Assembly: GCA_013360915.1 (NCBI GenBank)
Contig: JABWAT010000002.1
Location: forward strand, 62,001 to 126,000
Direction of reading: 5' to 3'
Source of the DNA: Bacteroidota bacterium
Lineage (GTDB): Bacteria > Bacteroidota > JABWAT01
DNA: 64,000 bases
A model generated the notes under the pieces. It saw only the letters and a program-made list of their open reading frames with translations, had not been told where the DNA came from and made no database searches. This document shows, one piece after another, positions 39,139 through 46,465 of this stretch. Made by a program: the position numbers and the translations under genes. Every line of letters begins with the position of its first letter. Position 1 is the first letter of the stretch.

Positions 39139-40008
39139 ATGGCTCTGAAAATCTCGCAAGATTACCTCGAAAAACTTCGGGATCAAACCTTCAGACGAAC
39201 CAAAACCCTTGCCATCCGCAATGAACAGGATGCTGTGGACTTTATCCACAGTGTCGGGTTCTGTATGGCGTTCAAAACCGAGCTTTCCGAATTGCCTTCC
39301 ATCTGGAATGCTCTGAAAGGGGAACGAAAGCCCGATCTGCCAACTTCCATTGATTCCGATCAGGATGTGATCTTCACCTGGGGACTGAAGGACCGGCTTC
39401 CTCAGAACCGGAAGGCCTTTTTCGGTAAGTTTATCAAAAAGCAGCCGACGTTTATCTCACCTGAGTATGTTCCTTACTTTTTTATCCTGAATGCCAATGT
39501 CGGCAACACCGACAGTTCATGGGAAAATTTCGTTCATAAACACATTTCTGAAGCAGAAAAACGGGTGTTGGATTCAATTATGGAAGACCACCCGATTACC
39601 ACGATCAACCTGCGGAAGAAGATGGAGTCGACCGGCAAGTACATCCGGCCAGTGTTTGATAAATCGCTTCAGGAACTGGAGCGGAAAATGTACATTGTGG
39701 AAATTGGAAGACAGGAACATCCTCTCACATCCATCTGGGATCTGGTCGTTTCCCATTTTGAACATGTCGGACCCATCATTGAAACACTGACCGAAGACCA
39801 AGCCAGAGAAAAAATTCTGGAAAAGTATTTTCAGGTCCAGATCATTTCCAATGAAAAGCGTATTCAGGCTCTGTTTAACTGGCAACCCAAAGACATTGAA
39901 AACGCTTTGGAATCCATGCGAAAACAGGGCATTCTTGTGCCGATTTCTCTGGTTGCCTCCCGCGGTCGCTGGCTGGCCCATCACTCGGTTCAGGATATTC
40001 TTCGCTGA
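39139..40008 (+). CDS. Winged-helix protein, possibly AlkZ-related
   Basis: The 289-aa protein begins LKISQDYLEKLRDQTFRRT. It has several helical, winged-helix-like segments: SEAEKRVLDSIMEDHPITTINLRKKM and KSLQELERKMYIVEIG. It ends LVPISLVASRGRWLAHHSVQDIL. The FTWGLKDRLPQNRKAFFGKF region and the domain order recall proteins annotated as AlkZ/YcaQ-related (DNA-crosslink glycosylase superfamily). The catalytic QxQ motif of AlkZ is not visible, so enzyme activity is doubtful. Assignment is tentative. Confidence 0.5.
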   Translation: MALKISQDYLEKLRDQTFRRTKTLAIRNEQDAVDFIHSVGFCMAFKTELSELPSIWNALKGERKPDLPTSIDSDQDVIFTWGLKDRLPQNRKAFFGKFIKKQPTFISPEYVPYFFILNANVGNTDSSWENFVHKHISEAEKRVLDSIMEDHPITTINLRKKMESTGKYIRPVFDKSLQELERKMYIVEIGRQEHPLTSIWDLVVSHFEHVGPIIETLTEDQAREKILEKYFQVQIISNEKRIQALFNWQPKDIENALESMRKQGILVPISLVASRGRWLAHHSVQDILR

Positions 40009-40046
40009 CCTCCAACTCATTTGTATTGACTGAAAGGACACTTCCC

Positions 40047-42068
40047 ATGATCCTCCGTGTGGTTGTTTTTCTGATTTCAACCCTCATTGCTCTTTCTGGT
40101 ATCGCTCAAAAGCGCCCCATGACTGTCATGGACATGATGGAAATGAAGCGGTTAGGAGCCTTTTCCGTTTCTCCGGATGGCAGGCAGGTGGTGTATGCTC
40201 TCGGTCAGGTGTTTTTTTCTGAGAACCGGATCGTGAATGACTTGTTCCTGCTGAACCTGGAAACGGGCAAAGAGGAAAGACTGACCATTGGGGAGGGATC
40301 GAACTTCCAACCGGTTTTTCATCCGGACGGGAAGTCGGTTTTCTTTATTTCCACGCGGACGGGTTCCACTCAGGTGTTCACGTTGGATCTGAAGGAAAAA
40401 TCTGCCAGTCAGGTCACCAACTTTTCCATGGGAGTGAATTCATTCCTTTTAAATCCCACCGGAACCGGCCTGGCCTTTTCCTCGGATGTGTATCCGGACT
40501 GTGCATCCGATACCTGTAATCAACGGTTGAGTGCATTGGCTGATCAGCGAAAATCGACCGGTAAAGTATTCGAGCGGTTACCATACCGGGTGTGGGATAG
40601 TTTTAAAAACGGCCTACGGTCCCATGTCTGGTATTTCGATTTTCAGGAAAAAAGTTACCGTGACCTTACCCCCGGTGATTATGATACACCCCCCATTGAT
40701 CTGGGCGGAGCACAGGATTTTTCCTTTTCTCCCGATGGCCGTTCATTCTTCTTTGTAAAAAATGAAGAACCACAGGTTGCCTGGTCGACGAATAATGATG
40801 TCTTTTACCGCCCGCTTTCCATCGAATCTGAGGTAAACCTGACCGAAGTGAACAAGGCAAATGATAACAACCCGGTGGTTTCTCCCGATGGGAAGTGGTT
40901 GGCATGGCTGGCGATGCGGAGACCCGGTTTTGAAGCTGACCGGTATGAAGTAATGGTCAGAAACCTGCAGTCAGGCGAAAGCCGCAGCCTTACCCAAAAC
41001 CTTGATCGGTCTGCTGGTGATCTGACCTGGTCTCCTGATGGCAAGTTTCTTTATTTCACGGCTGATAATCAGGGCTACCGGTCCCTTTACCGCGTCGATC
41101 CTGCCGGCCGGTTTACCGATCTGATTCTGGAACAGGTGACCATGCTTCATTTTGAGTTTGCTGGTACAGACCGGATCGTTTATTCGGCCAGTAAAACCAC
41201 TTCACCTGCCGAATTATTTGAACTGGACCTGAAAAAACGGAAGGTAAAACCCCTGACCTCGATCAATGAACCGGTCTTGTCCCGCGTTGATCTCAAAGAA
41301 CCCGACAGACTCTGGTTTGATGGAGGAGATGGAATTAAAAATCACACCTGGGTAGTGCTTCCTCCCGGATATGACAAGGGGAAAAAGTATCCGCTGGTCT
41401 ATCTGGTTCATGGCGGACCGCAAGGTTCCTGGGGAGATTCGTGGTCCTACCGATGGAATCCGCAGGCCTGGGCTGCACAGGGATACATTGTCGCATTGCC
41501 CGATCCGACCGGTTCAACCGGCTACGGTCAGGCTTTTACCGATGCCATTTCAAAGGATTGGGGAGGACGGGTCTTCGTGGACCTGATGAAAGGGTTGGAT
41601 GCAGTTATTGCCAGTTACCCGGTGGATACCACCCGGATGGCCGCTGCCGGAGCCAGTTATGGAGGCTATATGATGAACTGGTTTCAGGGCCACACCACCC
41701 GGTTTAAAACCCTCATTTCCCATGCTGGTGTTTATAACCTGTCGGCCATGTACGGAACCACTGAAGAAGTCTGGTTTCCTCATTGGGAATTCGGGGGAGC
41801 ACCCTGGGAAAACCCCGAAATGTATAAGAAATGGTCACCAAGTGAATATGTGAAGAACTTCAAAACTCCGACCCTGATTATTCACGGTGCGCTGGATTAC
41901 CGGGTTCCCGAATCGCAGGCCTTTGAATATTTCACTGCCTTGCAATACATGGGAGTTCCCTCAAAATTCCTCTACTTTCCCAATGAAAACCACTGGATTC
42001 TGAAACCGCACAACAGCAAACAATGGCATGATACGGTCTTTGACTGGCTGGCGGAGTATCTGAAGTAA
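40047..42068 (+). CDS. S9-family prolyl oligopeptidase / acylaminoacyl peptidase, secreted
   Basis: From ATG 40047 (GAAAGGA 8 nt before it) the 673-aa protein has a signal peptide (about 1-20, ending SGIAQ). A WD40-like beta propeller follows (FSVSPDGRQVVYAL, FHPDGKSVFFIST, LTWSPDGKFLYFTAD). The C-terminal alpha/beta hydrolase domain has nucleophile Ser537 in GASYGGYMM, an Asp in GALDYRVPESQ and a His in ENHWI. It is a periplasmic or secreted peptidase that probably trims oligopeptides. It stands alone, with repeat-rich non-coding DNA after it. Confidence 0.92.
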   Translation: MILRVVVFLISTLIALSGIAQKRPMTVMDMMEMKRLGAFSVSPDGRQVVYALGQVFFSENRIVNDLFLLNLETGKEERLTIGEGSNFQPVFHPDGKSVFFISTRTGSTQVFTLDLKEKSASQVTNFSMGVNSFLLNPTGTGLAFSSDVYPDCASDTCNQRLSALADQRKSTGKVFERLPYRVWDSFKNGLRSHVWYFDFQEKSYRDLTPGDYDTPPIDLGGAQDFSFSPDGRSFFFVKNEEPQVAWSTNNDVFYRPLSIESEVNLTEVNKANDNNPVVSPDGKWLAWLAMRRPGFEADRYEVMVRNLQSGESRSLTQNLDRSAGDLTWSPDGKFLYFTADNQGYRSLYRVDPAGRFTDLILEQVTMLHFEFAGTDRIVYSASKTTSPAELFELDLKKRKVKPLTSINEPVLSRVDLKEPDRLWFDGGDGIKNHTWVVLPPGYDKGKKYPLVYLVHGGPQGSWGDSWSYRWNPQAWAAQGYIVALPDPTGSTGYGQAFTDAISKDWGGRVFVDLMKGLDAVIASYPVDTTRMAAAGASYGGYMMNWFQGHTTRFKTLISHAGVYNLSAMYGTTEEVWFPHWEFGGAPWENPEMYKKWSPSEYVKNFKTPTLIIHGALDYRVPESQAFEYFTALQYMGVPSKFLYFPNENHWILKPHNSKQWHDTVFDWLAEYLK

Positions 42069-42069
42069 A

Positions 42070-42111
42070 GAAGTCAGGAAATAGAATTCAGAATTCAGAA
42101 TTCAGAAGTCA
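42070..42111. repeat. Seven-bp tandem repeat GAATTCA
   Basis: Directly after the S9 peptidase stop, GAATTCA occurs three times in tandem (42084-42104), followed by GAAGTCA (42105-42111). Another GAAGTCA lies at 42070-42076. It is non-coding. A slippage-prone simple repeat is the plain reading. Confidence 0.8.
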
Positions 42112-42366
42112 GAATACGGAATGATAAACAGGCGGGAAAAACTCTCAATGCCGGAAGGTTGTCATGCCGGACTTTCAGATATCCCGCAAGTGGGATCACC
42201 AGGGATCCGGGTTTTTCCAATCATGAATCACTAGTAGTCTCTCGTCACTCGTTACCCGTCACGGTAAAAACACTATGGCTTCCCCGATGTCATCGGGGCT
42301 CAGCCAACGGGTTTTTCGAATCCTTCAATGTCCGGGTTTTTCCAATCACCAATCACCTGTTTCCCG
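42112..42366. repeat. Repeat-bearing spacer with duplicated segment and palindrome
   Basis: No gene is supported in this spacer between convergent genes. The 17-mer CCGGGTTTTTCCAATCA occurs at 42207-42223 and again at 42332-42348, with a related ACGGGTTTTTCGAATC near 42307. A perfect palindrome, CCCCGATG-T-CATCGGGG, lies at 42282-42298. A smaller hairpin, ATCCC...GGGAT, lies at 42181-42196. The pattern resembles an extragenic palindromic repeat family. The hairpins lack T runs, so they are not classical terminators. Confidence 0.65.
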
Positions 42367-42897
42367 TTACTTCATTGCAGCCAGATACCGTTCCTGCAGG
42401 ATGTTGATGTGATGCTGGTTGTGACCGGCAACCATCCAGCCGAGACTTCTGGCTGTATACACCACCTTGTTGGCCTTTCCCCGGAAATCGAGCATTTCAT
42501 CGGTCAGATAGCCGAATAGAGAAAGGGTGGCTGACCGGATGGTCACATATTCATGAAGGATATCATCCAGCGTGCGGTGACGGGCATGAGACCGGGGGGC
42601 ATACCAATCTTCATCAAATCCGGGCAATTCGGTGGTATCCTGGCGGCTGAATCGCAAGGCCCGGTAGGCAAAGACCCGCTCGGCATCCGACACGTGAGCA
42701 ATGAGTTCCCCGATTGTCCATTTTCCTTCTGCATATGCAAAATGGCCCTGATCGCTCGGAATGCCATTCACCACCTGCACTGTCAGATCCCGGGTTCTGA
42801 TCAGTTCATGATGCAGGTCGGTGCCGGGAAGCAGATTGATGTATTTCCATCCATAGGGTGGGGTGTCTTCCTGACCGGGACGAATGATCGGGTGCAT
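42367..42897 (-). CDS. DinB/YfiT-superfamily metal-dependent protein
   Basis: The 176-aa protein fits the DinB_2 four-helix bundle. It contains KWTIGELIAHVSDAERVFAYRALRF with the first metal-binding His in IAHVSDAE, and WMVAGHNQHHINIL with the HxxxH pair. Members include bacillithiol or other thiol transferases and damage-inducible proteins; the substrate is unknown here. This name is unrelated to DNA polymerase IV, which is also called DinB. It lies 83 bp downstream of the dnaE2 stop on the same strand. Confidence 0.85.
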   Translation of the reverse strand: MHPIIRPGQEDTPPYGWKYINLLPGTDLHHELIRTRDLTVQVVNGIPSDQGHFAYAEGKWTIGELIAHVSDAERVFAYRALRFSRQDTTELPGFDEDWYAPRSHARHRTLDDILHEYVTIRSATLSLFGYLTDEMLDFRGKANKVVYTARSLGWMVAGHNQHHINILQERYLAAMK

Positions 42898-42980
42898 GGT
42901 GTGTCCTCCTGCTTGTTTCTGATAAAAATATCGATTAAGGGCTGGTTTGTAAATCAGACCAGTTGATTTTCATCGGTCTT

Positions 42981-45900
42981 TCACAGAAAACTGACCTGAT
43001 CCACCTGAAGGGTCAGTGCCGAGTAGTCTTCCAGCACTTTTCCACGCAGAACGTAGGGTTTCACGGTGCTGAGCATGGTGCAGAACCGGGCGTAGGCTTC
43101 CGGAAAGAAAACCGTTTCGTAAATGGCGGTGGTATCCTCGAAACTGACAAACTGCATGGGTTCATCGTCCTTCGTGTAAACCACCTTCCGGGTGATCATC
43201 CAGCCGACCATGGTGATGGTTTTCCCGATGTGTGACCCCATGTCCTTGCCACGCACGTGGCGCAGTGATTCCAGTTTGGGTTTGAACAGGGTTAACGGAT
43301 GAACAGACAGCACAAAATCGAGCGTGAGCATTTCATCCTCGATGACTTTGCTGTAGGGATACTGCGGGGTGGAAGGCACGGGCAGGTCACCGGTATCGAA
43401 CAGATCGAAGGATTCACCTACCTGAACCTGATGATTCGAATAGTGCAGCTCGGCTTCCCACATGAGTTCGGGCCGGGTTTTTCCATTGGCGATGGAATCG
43501 AGGCATCCGGCCCGGATGAGCAACTGAACATCGCTGAGTGGGGGCTGAATGCGGTCAATGAACGCAACCAGCGACTGGTACGGTCCCTTCGATTGGCGGT
43601 CACCCAGCAGCCGGACGGTGGTTTCGCGTGTGAGGCTTTTGACCTGCATGAGTCCGACCCGGAGAATCGGGTATCGTATTCCATTTTTCTGGGGCGAGGG
43701 TTGCATGGGTCGCCCGTTCGGATTCAGGTAGGCTGCTGGTTGTTCATGCACACCGTCGGTGGCCGTGACCGGGGGAACGGTATAGCCGGTGTACTCGTAC
43801 TGACTGGCGTTGATATCGGGGAGCAGAATCTGAATTCCCATCCGTCTGGCTTCTGAGATGTAGCCGAATGCCGAGTAAAATCCGCCCTGATTCGAAATGA
43901 CGGACGCCATGAATTCGGCCGGGAAGTGGGCTTTCAGAAAGGCTGACTGGAAGGAAACCACCACGTACGACGCACTGTGCGGTTTGTTGAACGAGTACCC
44001 GGCAAAACTGTGAATCATTTCCCAGATTTCATCGGTTTTTTCCGGCGTGAGTCCCTTCCGCAGACATCCATCAAAAAAGGCCTGTTTATACCGGATTTTC
44101 ATCTCATTGTCATTTTTCCGGCTGAGCGATTTCAGCAGTTTGGTGGCATCGTACTCATCCATATCGGCCAGTGTCATTCCGGCTTTGATCACATCTTCCT
44201 GATAGCACATGATGCCATAGGTTTCGCTGAGCTGATCGGCAAGCAGCGGATGAATCGGTTCCCAGGTGCCTCCTTTCAGCCGGCGGACGTACTCGGTGAT
44301 GAACTTATTGGCCGCAGGCCGGATGATGGAACTGTGGATGGTGAGATGATCGAAATCGCCACGGCGGGTTTTCTCCTGCAATTGCCGCATGGCGGGCGAT
44401 TCCACATAAAACACCCCCATGGATTTTCCATTGGACAGCATGTCGAGGGTTTTCTGGTCGGTGAAAATATCGATGGTCTCAAAATCGATGAGGCGGCCGG
44501 TGTGCTGGTACACCGTCCGGCGGGTATCGCGGATGACGGCGAGGGACCGGTTTCCCAGCACATCAATTTTGATCAGTCCGGCATCTTCGGTCTGATCCTT
44601 TTCCCATTGCAGGACGGCCACCCCCTTGGGTGCCGGTTCCAGCGGGGCGTGAGTCCGGATGGGTTTGGTGGTAACGACAAAGCCACCGGCATGAACCGAG
44701 ATGTAGCGGGGAAATCCGATGATTTCCGAAGCGATAAGCAATATCTGGCGCCATTGTTCGGCCATTCCGGCGGCCTCGGGTGAGCGTTTGTATTCATCGA
44801 GCACGTGAGATGCGTAATAGGCCGAGAAGGCGGGGACCCGATGGAAAAACTGCTGAATCTCCATTTCGGGGATTCCGAACACCTTGGCCACTTCCCGGAT
44901 GGCCATCCGGTCTTTGAACAGCACGTGATTGCACACCATGGCGCAGTACTCTTTTCCGTACGTCTGGAACAGGTAATCGAGAATGTCATCCCGTTCATCC
45001 CAGCAGAAATCCACATCGATATCGGGCGGATCGTCGCGTCGCATATTCAGAAACCGCTCGAAAAACAGGTTGTGGCGGATGGGTTCCACATCGGTGATGT
45101 TCAGGCAATAGGCGATGATACTGGCCGCTGCCGATCCGCGACCGCAATGCGAAGCCGATTGTTTCACAATCTGATGGACGGTCAGGAAATACTCTGAAAA
45201 ACCCTTGGCCTCGATAATCCGCAATTCCTTCTCAATCCGGTCAATAATCGGTTCGGTCAGTTCCCGGTAGCGGCGGCGGGCCCCCTCATACGTGAGCTCA
45301 CGCAGATACTCGAAGGGATGCATGGCGGGCGGACCCATATACCGGGGCTTGAACCACTCACCCCCCGGGTAGCTCCAGCGGATGCGGGAGGCAATATCGC
45401 TCAGATGGTCGAGGGCATCGGGCAGAATGTCGAACCTCTTTGCGAATTCATCGGGCGGAATCAGATAACCGGCTTCCGGGATCAGGTCGGAGGCAGTCAG
45501 TTGCGACAGGGTCTTATTTGAGCGGATAGCGGCGAGGACTTTGTACCGGTGGTAATCGGAAGGATGGCAGAAATAGACCGGATGGGCGGCCACGGGGCGC
45601 ACGCCGTTTTTCCGGGCCCGTCGCAGTTTCAGCATGGGAATGTGCCAGGAATCCACCTGCAGGTACACCTCCCGGATGCCGCCTTCAATGGCCAGAAACT
45701 CGGCCAGTTCCACCGACGGCGTCATGAAAATAAGTCCGTCGGCGTGAGAGGGAAGCAGAAGACGCAGATTGGCGCCGGGGGTTTCTTTCATGTGGGAGAT
45801 GAGCGTGCACAGATTGGAAAATCCGGATGAACTGGTCACATAGGCCGATACTTCCTGATGGGCATCTTTCAGGTGGGCGGCTGTCATGGTGGTTAACCCG

Positions 45901-46067
45901 AAGGCACGGGCCGCTTCCCGGTAGATAAACTGAATATACAGGTTATTGATATCGGTCAGTGCCAGAGTGGAATAGCCCAATTCGGCCGCCCGGGCACACA
46001 GATCCTCGATGCGGCTGGCACCAGCCCCCAGTGAAAAATTGGAATGAATATTTAAAAGTGGAAACAT
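42981..46067 (-). CDS. dnaE2: Error-prone DNA polymerase III alpha subunit (DnaE2/ImuC)
   Basis: DnaE2 is the polymerase of the SOS mutasome and copies past lesions with ImuB. ATG 46067 (1028 aa) is chosen because the PHP domain begins MFPLLNIHSNFSLGAG; the open frame reaches TTG 46091 through the LexA box. The PHP metal ligands are degenerate (H8-S-N10 instead of HxH; LTDIN instead of LTDHG), so no PHP nuclease activity is expected. The polymerase core is intact, with GRGSAAAS and the catalytic PDIDVDF near residue 347, then a helix-hairpin-helix and an OB-fold (MVGWMITRKVVYTKDDEPMQFVSFED). Length fits DnaE2. A LexA-type palindrome ends 1 bp before the start. Confidence 0.93.
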   Translation of the reverse strand: MFPLLNIHSNFSLGAGASRIEDLCARAAELGYSTLALTDINNLYIQFIYREAARAFGLTTMTAAHLKDAHQEVSAYVTSSSGFSNLCTLISHMKETPGANLRLLLPSHADGLIFMTPSVELAEFLAIEGGIREVYLQVDSWHIPMLKLRRARKNGVRPVAAHPVYFCHPSDYHRYKVLAAIRSNKTLSQLTASDLIPEAGYLIPPDEFAKRFDILPDALDHLSDIASRIRWSYPGGEWFKPRYMGPPAMHPFEYLRELTYEGARRRYRELTEPIIDRIEKELRIIEAKGFSEYFLTVHQIVKQSASHCGRGSAAASIIAYCLNITDVEPIRHNLFFERFLNMRRDDPPDIDVDFCWDERDDILDYLFQTYGKEYCAMVCNHVLFKDRMAIREVAKVFGIPEMEIQQFFHRVPAFSAYYASHVLDEYKRSPEAAGMAEQWRQILLIASEIIGFPRYISVHAGGFVVTTKPIRTHAPLEPAPKGVAVLQWEKDQTEDAGLIKIDVLGNRSLAVIRDTRRTVYQHTGRLIDFETIDIFTDQKTLDMLSNGKSMGVFYVESPAMRQLQEKTRRGDFDHLTIHSSIIRPAANKFITEYVRRLKGGTWEPIHPLLADQLSETYGIMCYQEDVIKAGMTLADMDEYDATKLLKSLSRKNDNEMKIRYKQAFFDGCLRKGLTPEKTDEIWEMIHSFAGYSFNKPHSASYVVVSFQSAFLKAHFPAEFMASVISNQGGFYSAFGYISEARRMGIQILLPDINASQYEYTGYTVPPVTATDGVHEQPAAYLNPNGRPMQPSPQKNGIRYPILRVGLMQVKSLTRETTVRLLGDRQSKGPYQSLVAFIDRIQPPLSDVQLLIRAGCLDSIANGKTRPELMWEAELHYSNHQVQVGESFDLFDTGDLPVPSTPQYPYSKVIEDEMLTLDFVLSVHPLTLFKPKLESLRHVRGKDMGSHIGKTITMVGWMITRKVVYTKDDEPMQFVSFEDTTAIYETVFFPEAYARFCTMLSTVKPYVLRGKVLEDYSALTLQVDQVSFL

Positions 46068-46068
46068 A

Positions 46069-46088
46069 TACTGTAAAAAATTACAGTA
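46069..46088. promoter_or_regulatory. LexA-type SOS box upstream of dnaE2
   Basis: TACTGT-N8-ACAGTA, a perfect 6-bp palindrome with the 8-bp spacing of the E. coli LexA box (CTGT-N8-ACAG). It ends 1 bp before the dnaE2 ATG, so repressor bound here would block initiation or a leaderless transcript. The same sequence type lies before imuB. Confidence 0.85.
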
Positions 46089-46213
46089 CAAATGAAACAG
46101 AATCCGGTGAGAAAGTCAATGTGAAGGAAGATCGGTTGCCGGGTGTGGAAATGTATCGGTCATCTGGTGACGAACGAAGTGAGTCGTATCGAGATGACCA
46201 GAAATGCACACAG

Positions 46214-46240
46214 CGGCGATTTGAAATTCAAACATCGCCG
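46214..46240. repeat. Hairpin in the dnaE2 upstream region
   Basis: CGGCGAT (46214-46220) pairs with ATCGCCG (46234-46240), and inside it TTGAA pairs with TTCAA around one base, with a 2-nt bulge. No T run follows on either strand. It abuts the tandem repeat that follows. Confidence 0.6.
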
Positions 46241-46417
46241 GGCCCCTCGGTATCCGTCAGTGACGGACCTTCAGCACCTCATCCTTGTGGCTTCGAGCGC
46301 CTCAGCCACCGGATTCGGCACACGGGAACCGGGTCCCTCGGTATCTGTCAGTGCCGGACTTTCAGCACCTCATCCTTGTGGCTTCGAGCGCCTCAGCCAC
46401 CGGATTCGGCACTCGGG
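46240..46417. repeat. Tandem direct repeat, two 87-bp units, 91-bp period
   Basis: Two near-identical units (46240-46326 and 46331-46417) differ at only a few positions and are separated by 4 bp. Both contain a GTCAGTGMCGGAC-like core and a CTTCGAGCGCCTCAGCC stretch. They lie in the roughly 400-bp gap between the dnaE2 start and the converging end of the CoA-disulfide reductase gene. The frames open through them read as low-complexity Ser/Pro/Gly peptides, so no gene is called. The rest of the gap (46089-46213) holds only an imperfect inverted pair (TCATCT...AGATGA). Confidence 0.85.
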
Positions 46418-46465
46418 GTCCGGACAAGCGGAATCCCTTCGGGGTCCGGTGATTGGTTATTGTCC

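Noticed and set aside
42084-42104. Insertion-sequence remnant at the GAATTCA repeats
   Set aside because: No transposase fragment, terminal inverted repeats or target duplication are visible.
43977-44783. Open frame of 268 codons on the + strand
   Set aside because: Lies wholly antisense to the conserved polymerase core of dnaE2; its protein shows no family pattern.
46068-46091. Upstream TTG start of dnaE2 at 46091
   Set aside because: It would be translated through the LexA palindrome, and the extra residues lie outside the family N terminus.
46240-46417. CRISPR array
   Set aside because: Only two long units with a 4-bp gap; no spacer-repeat alternation and no cas genes.
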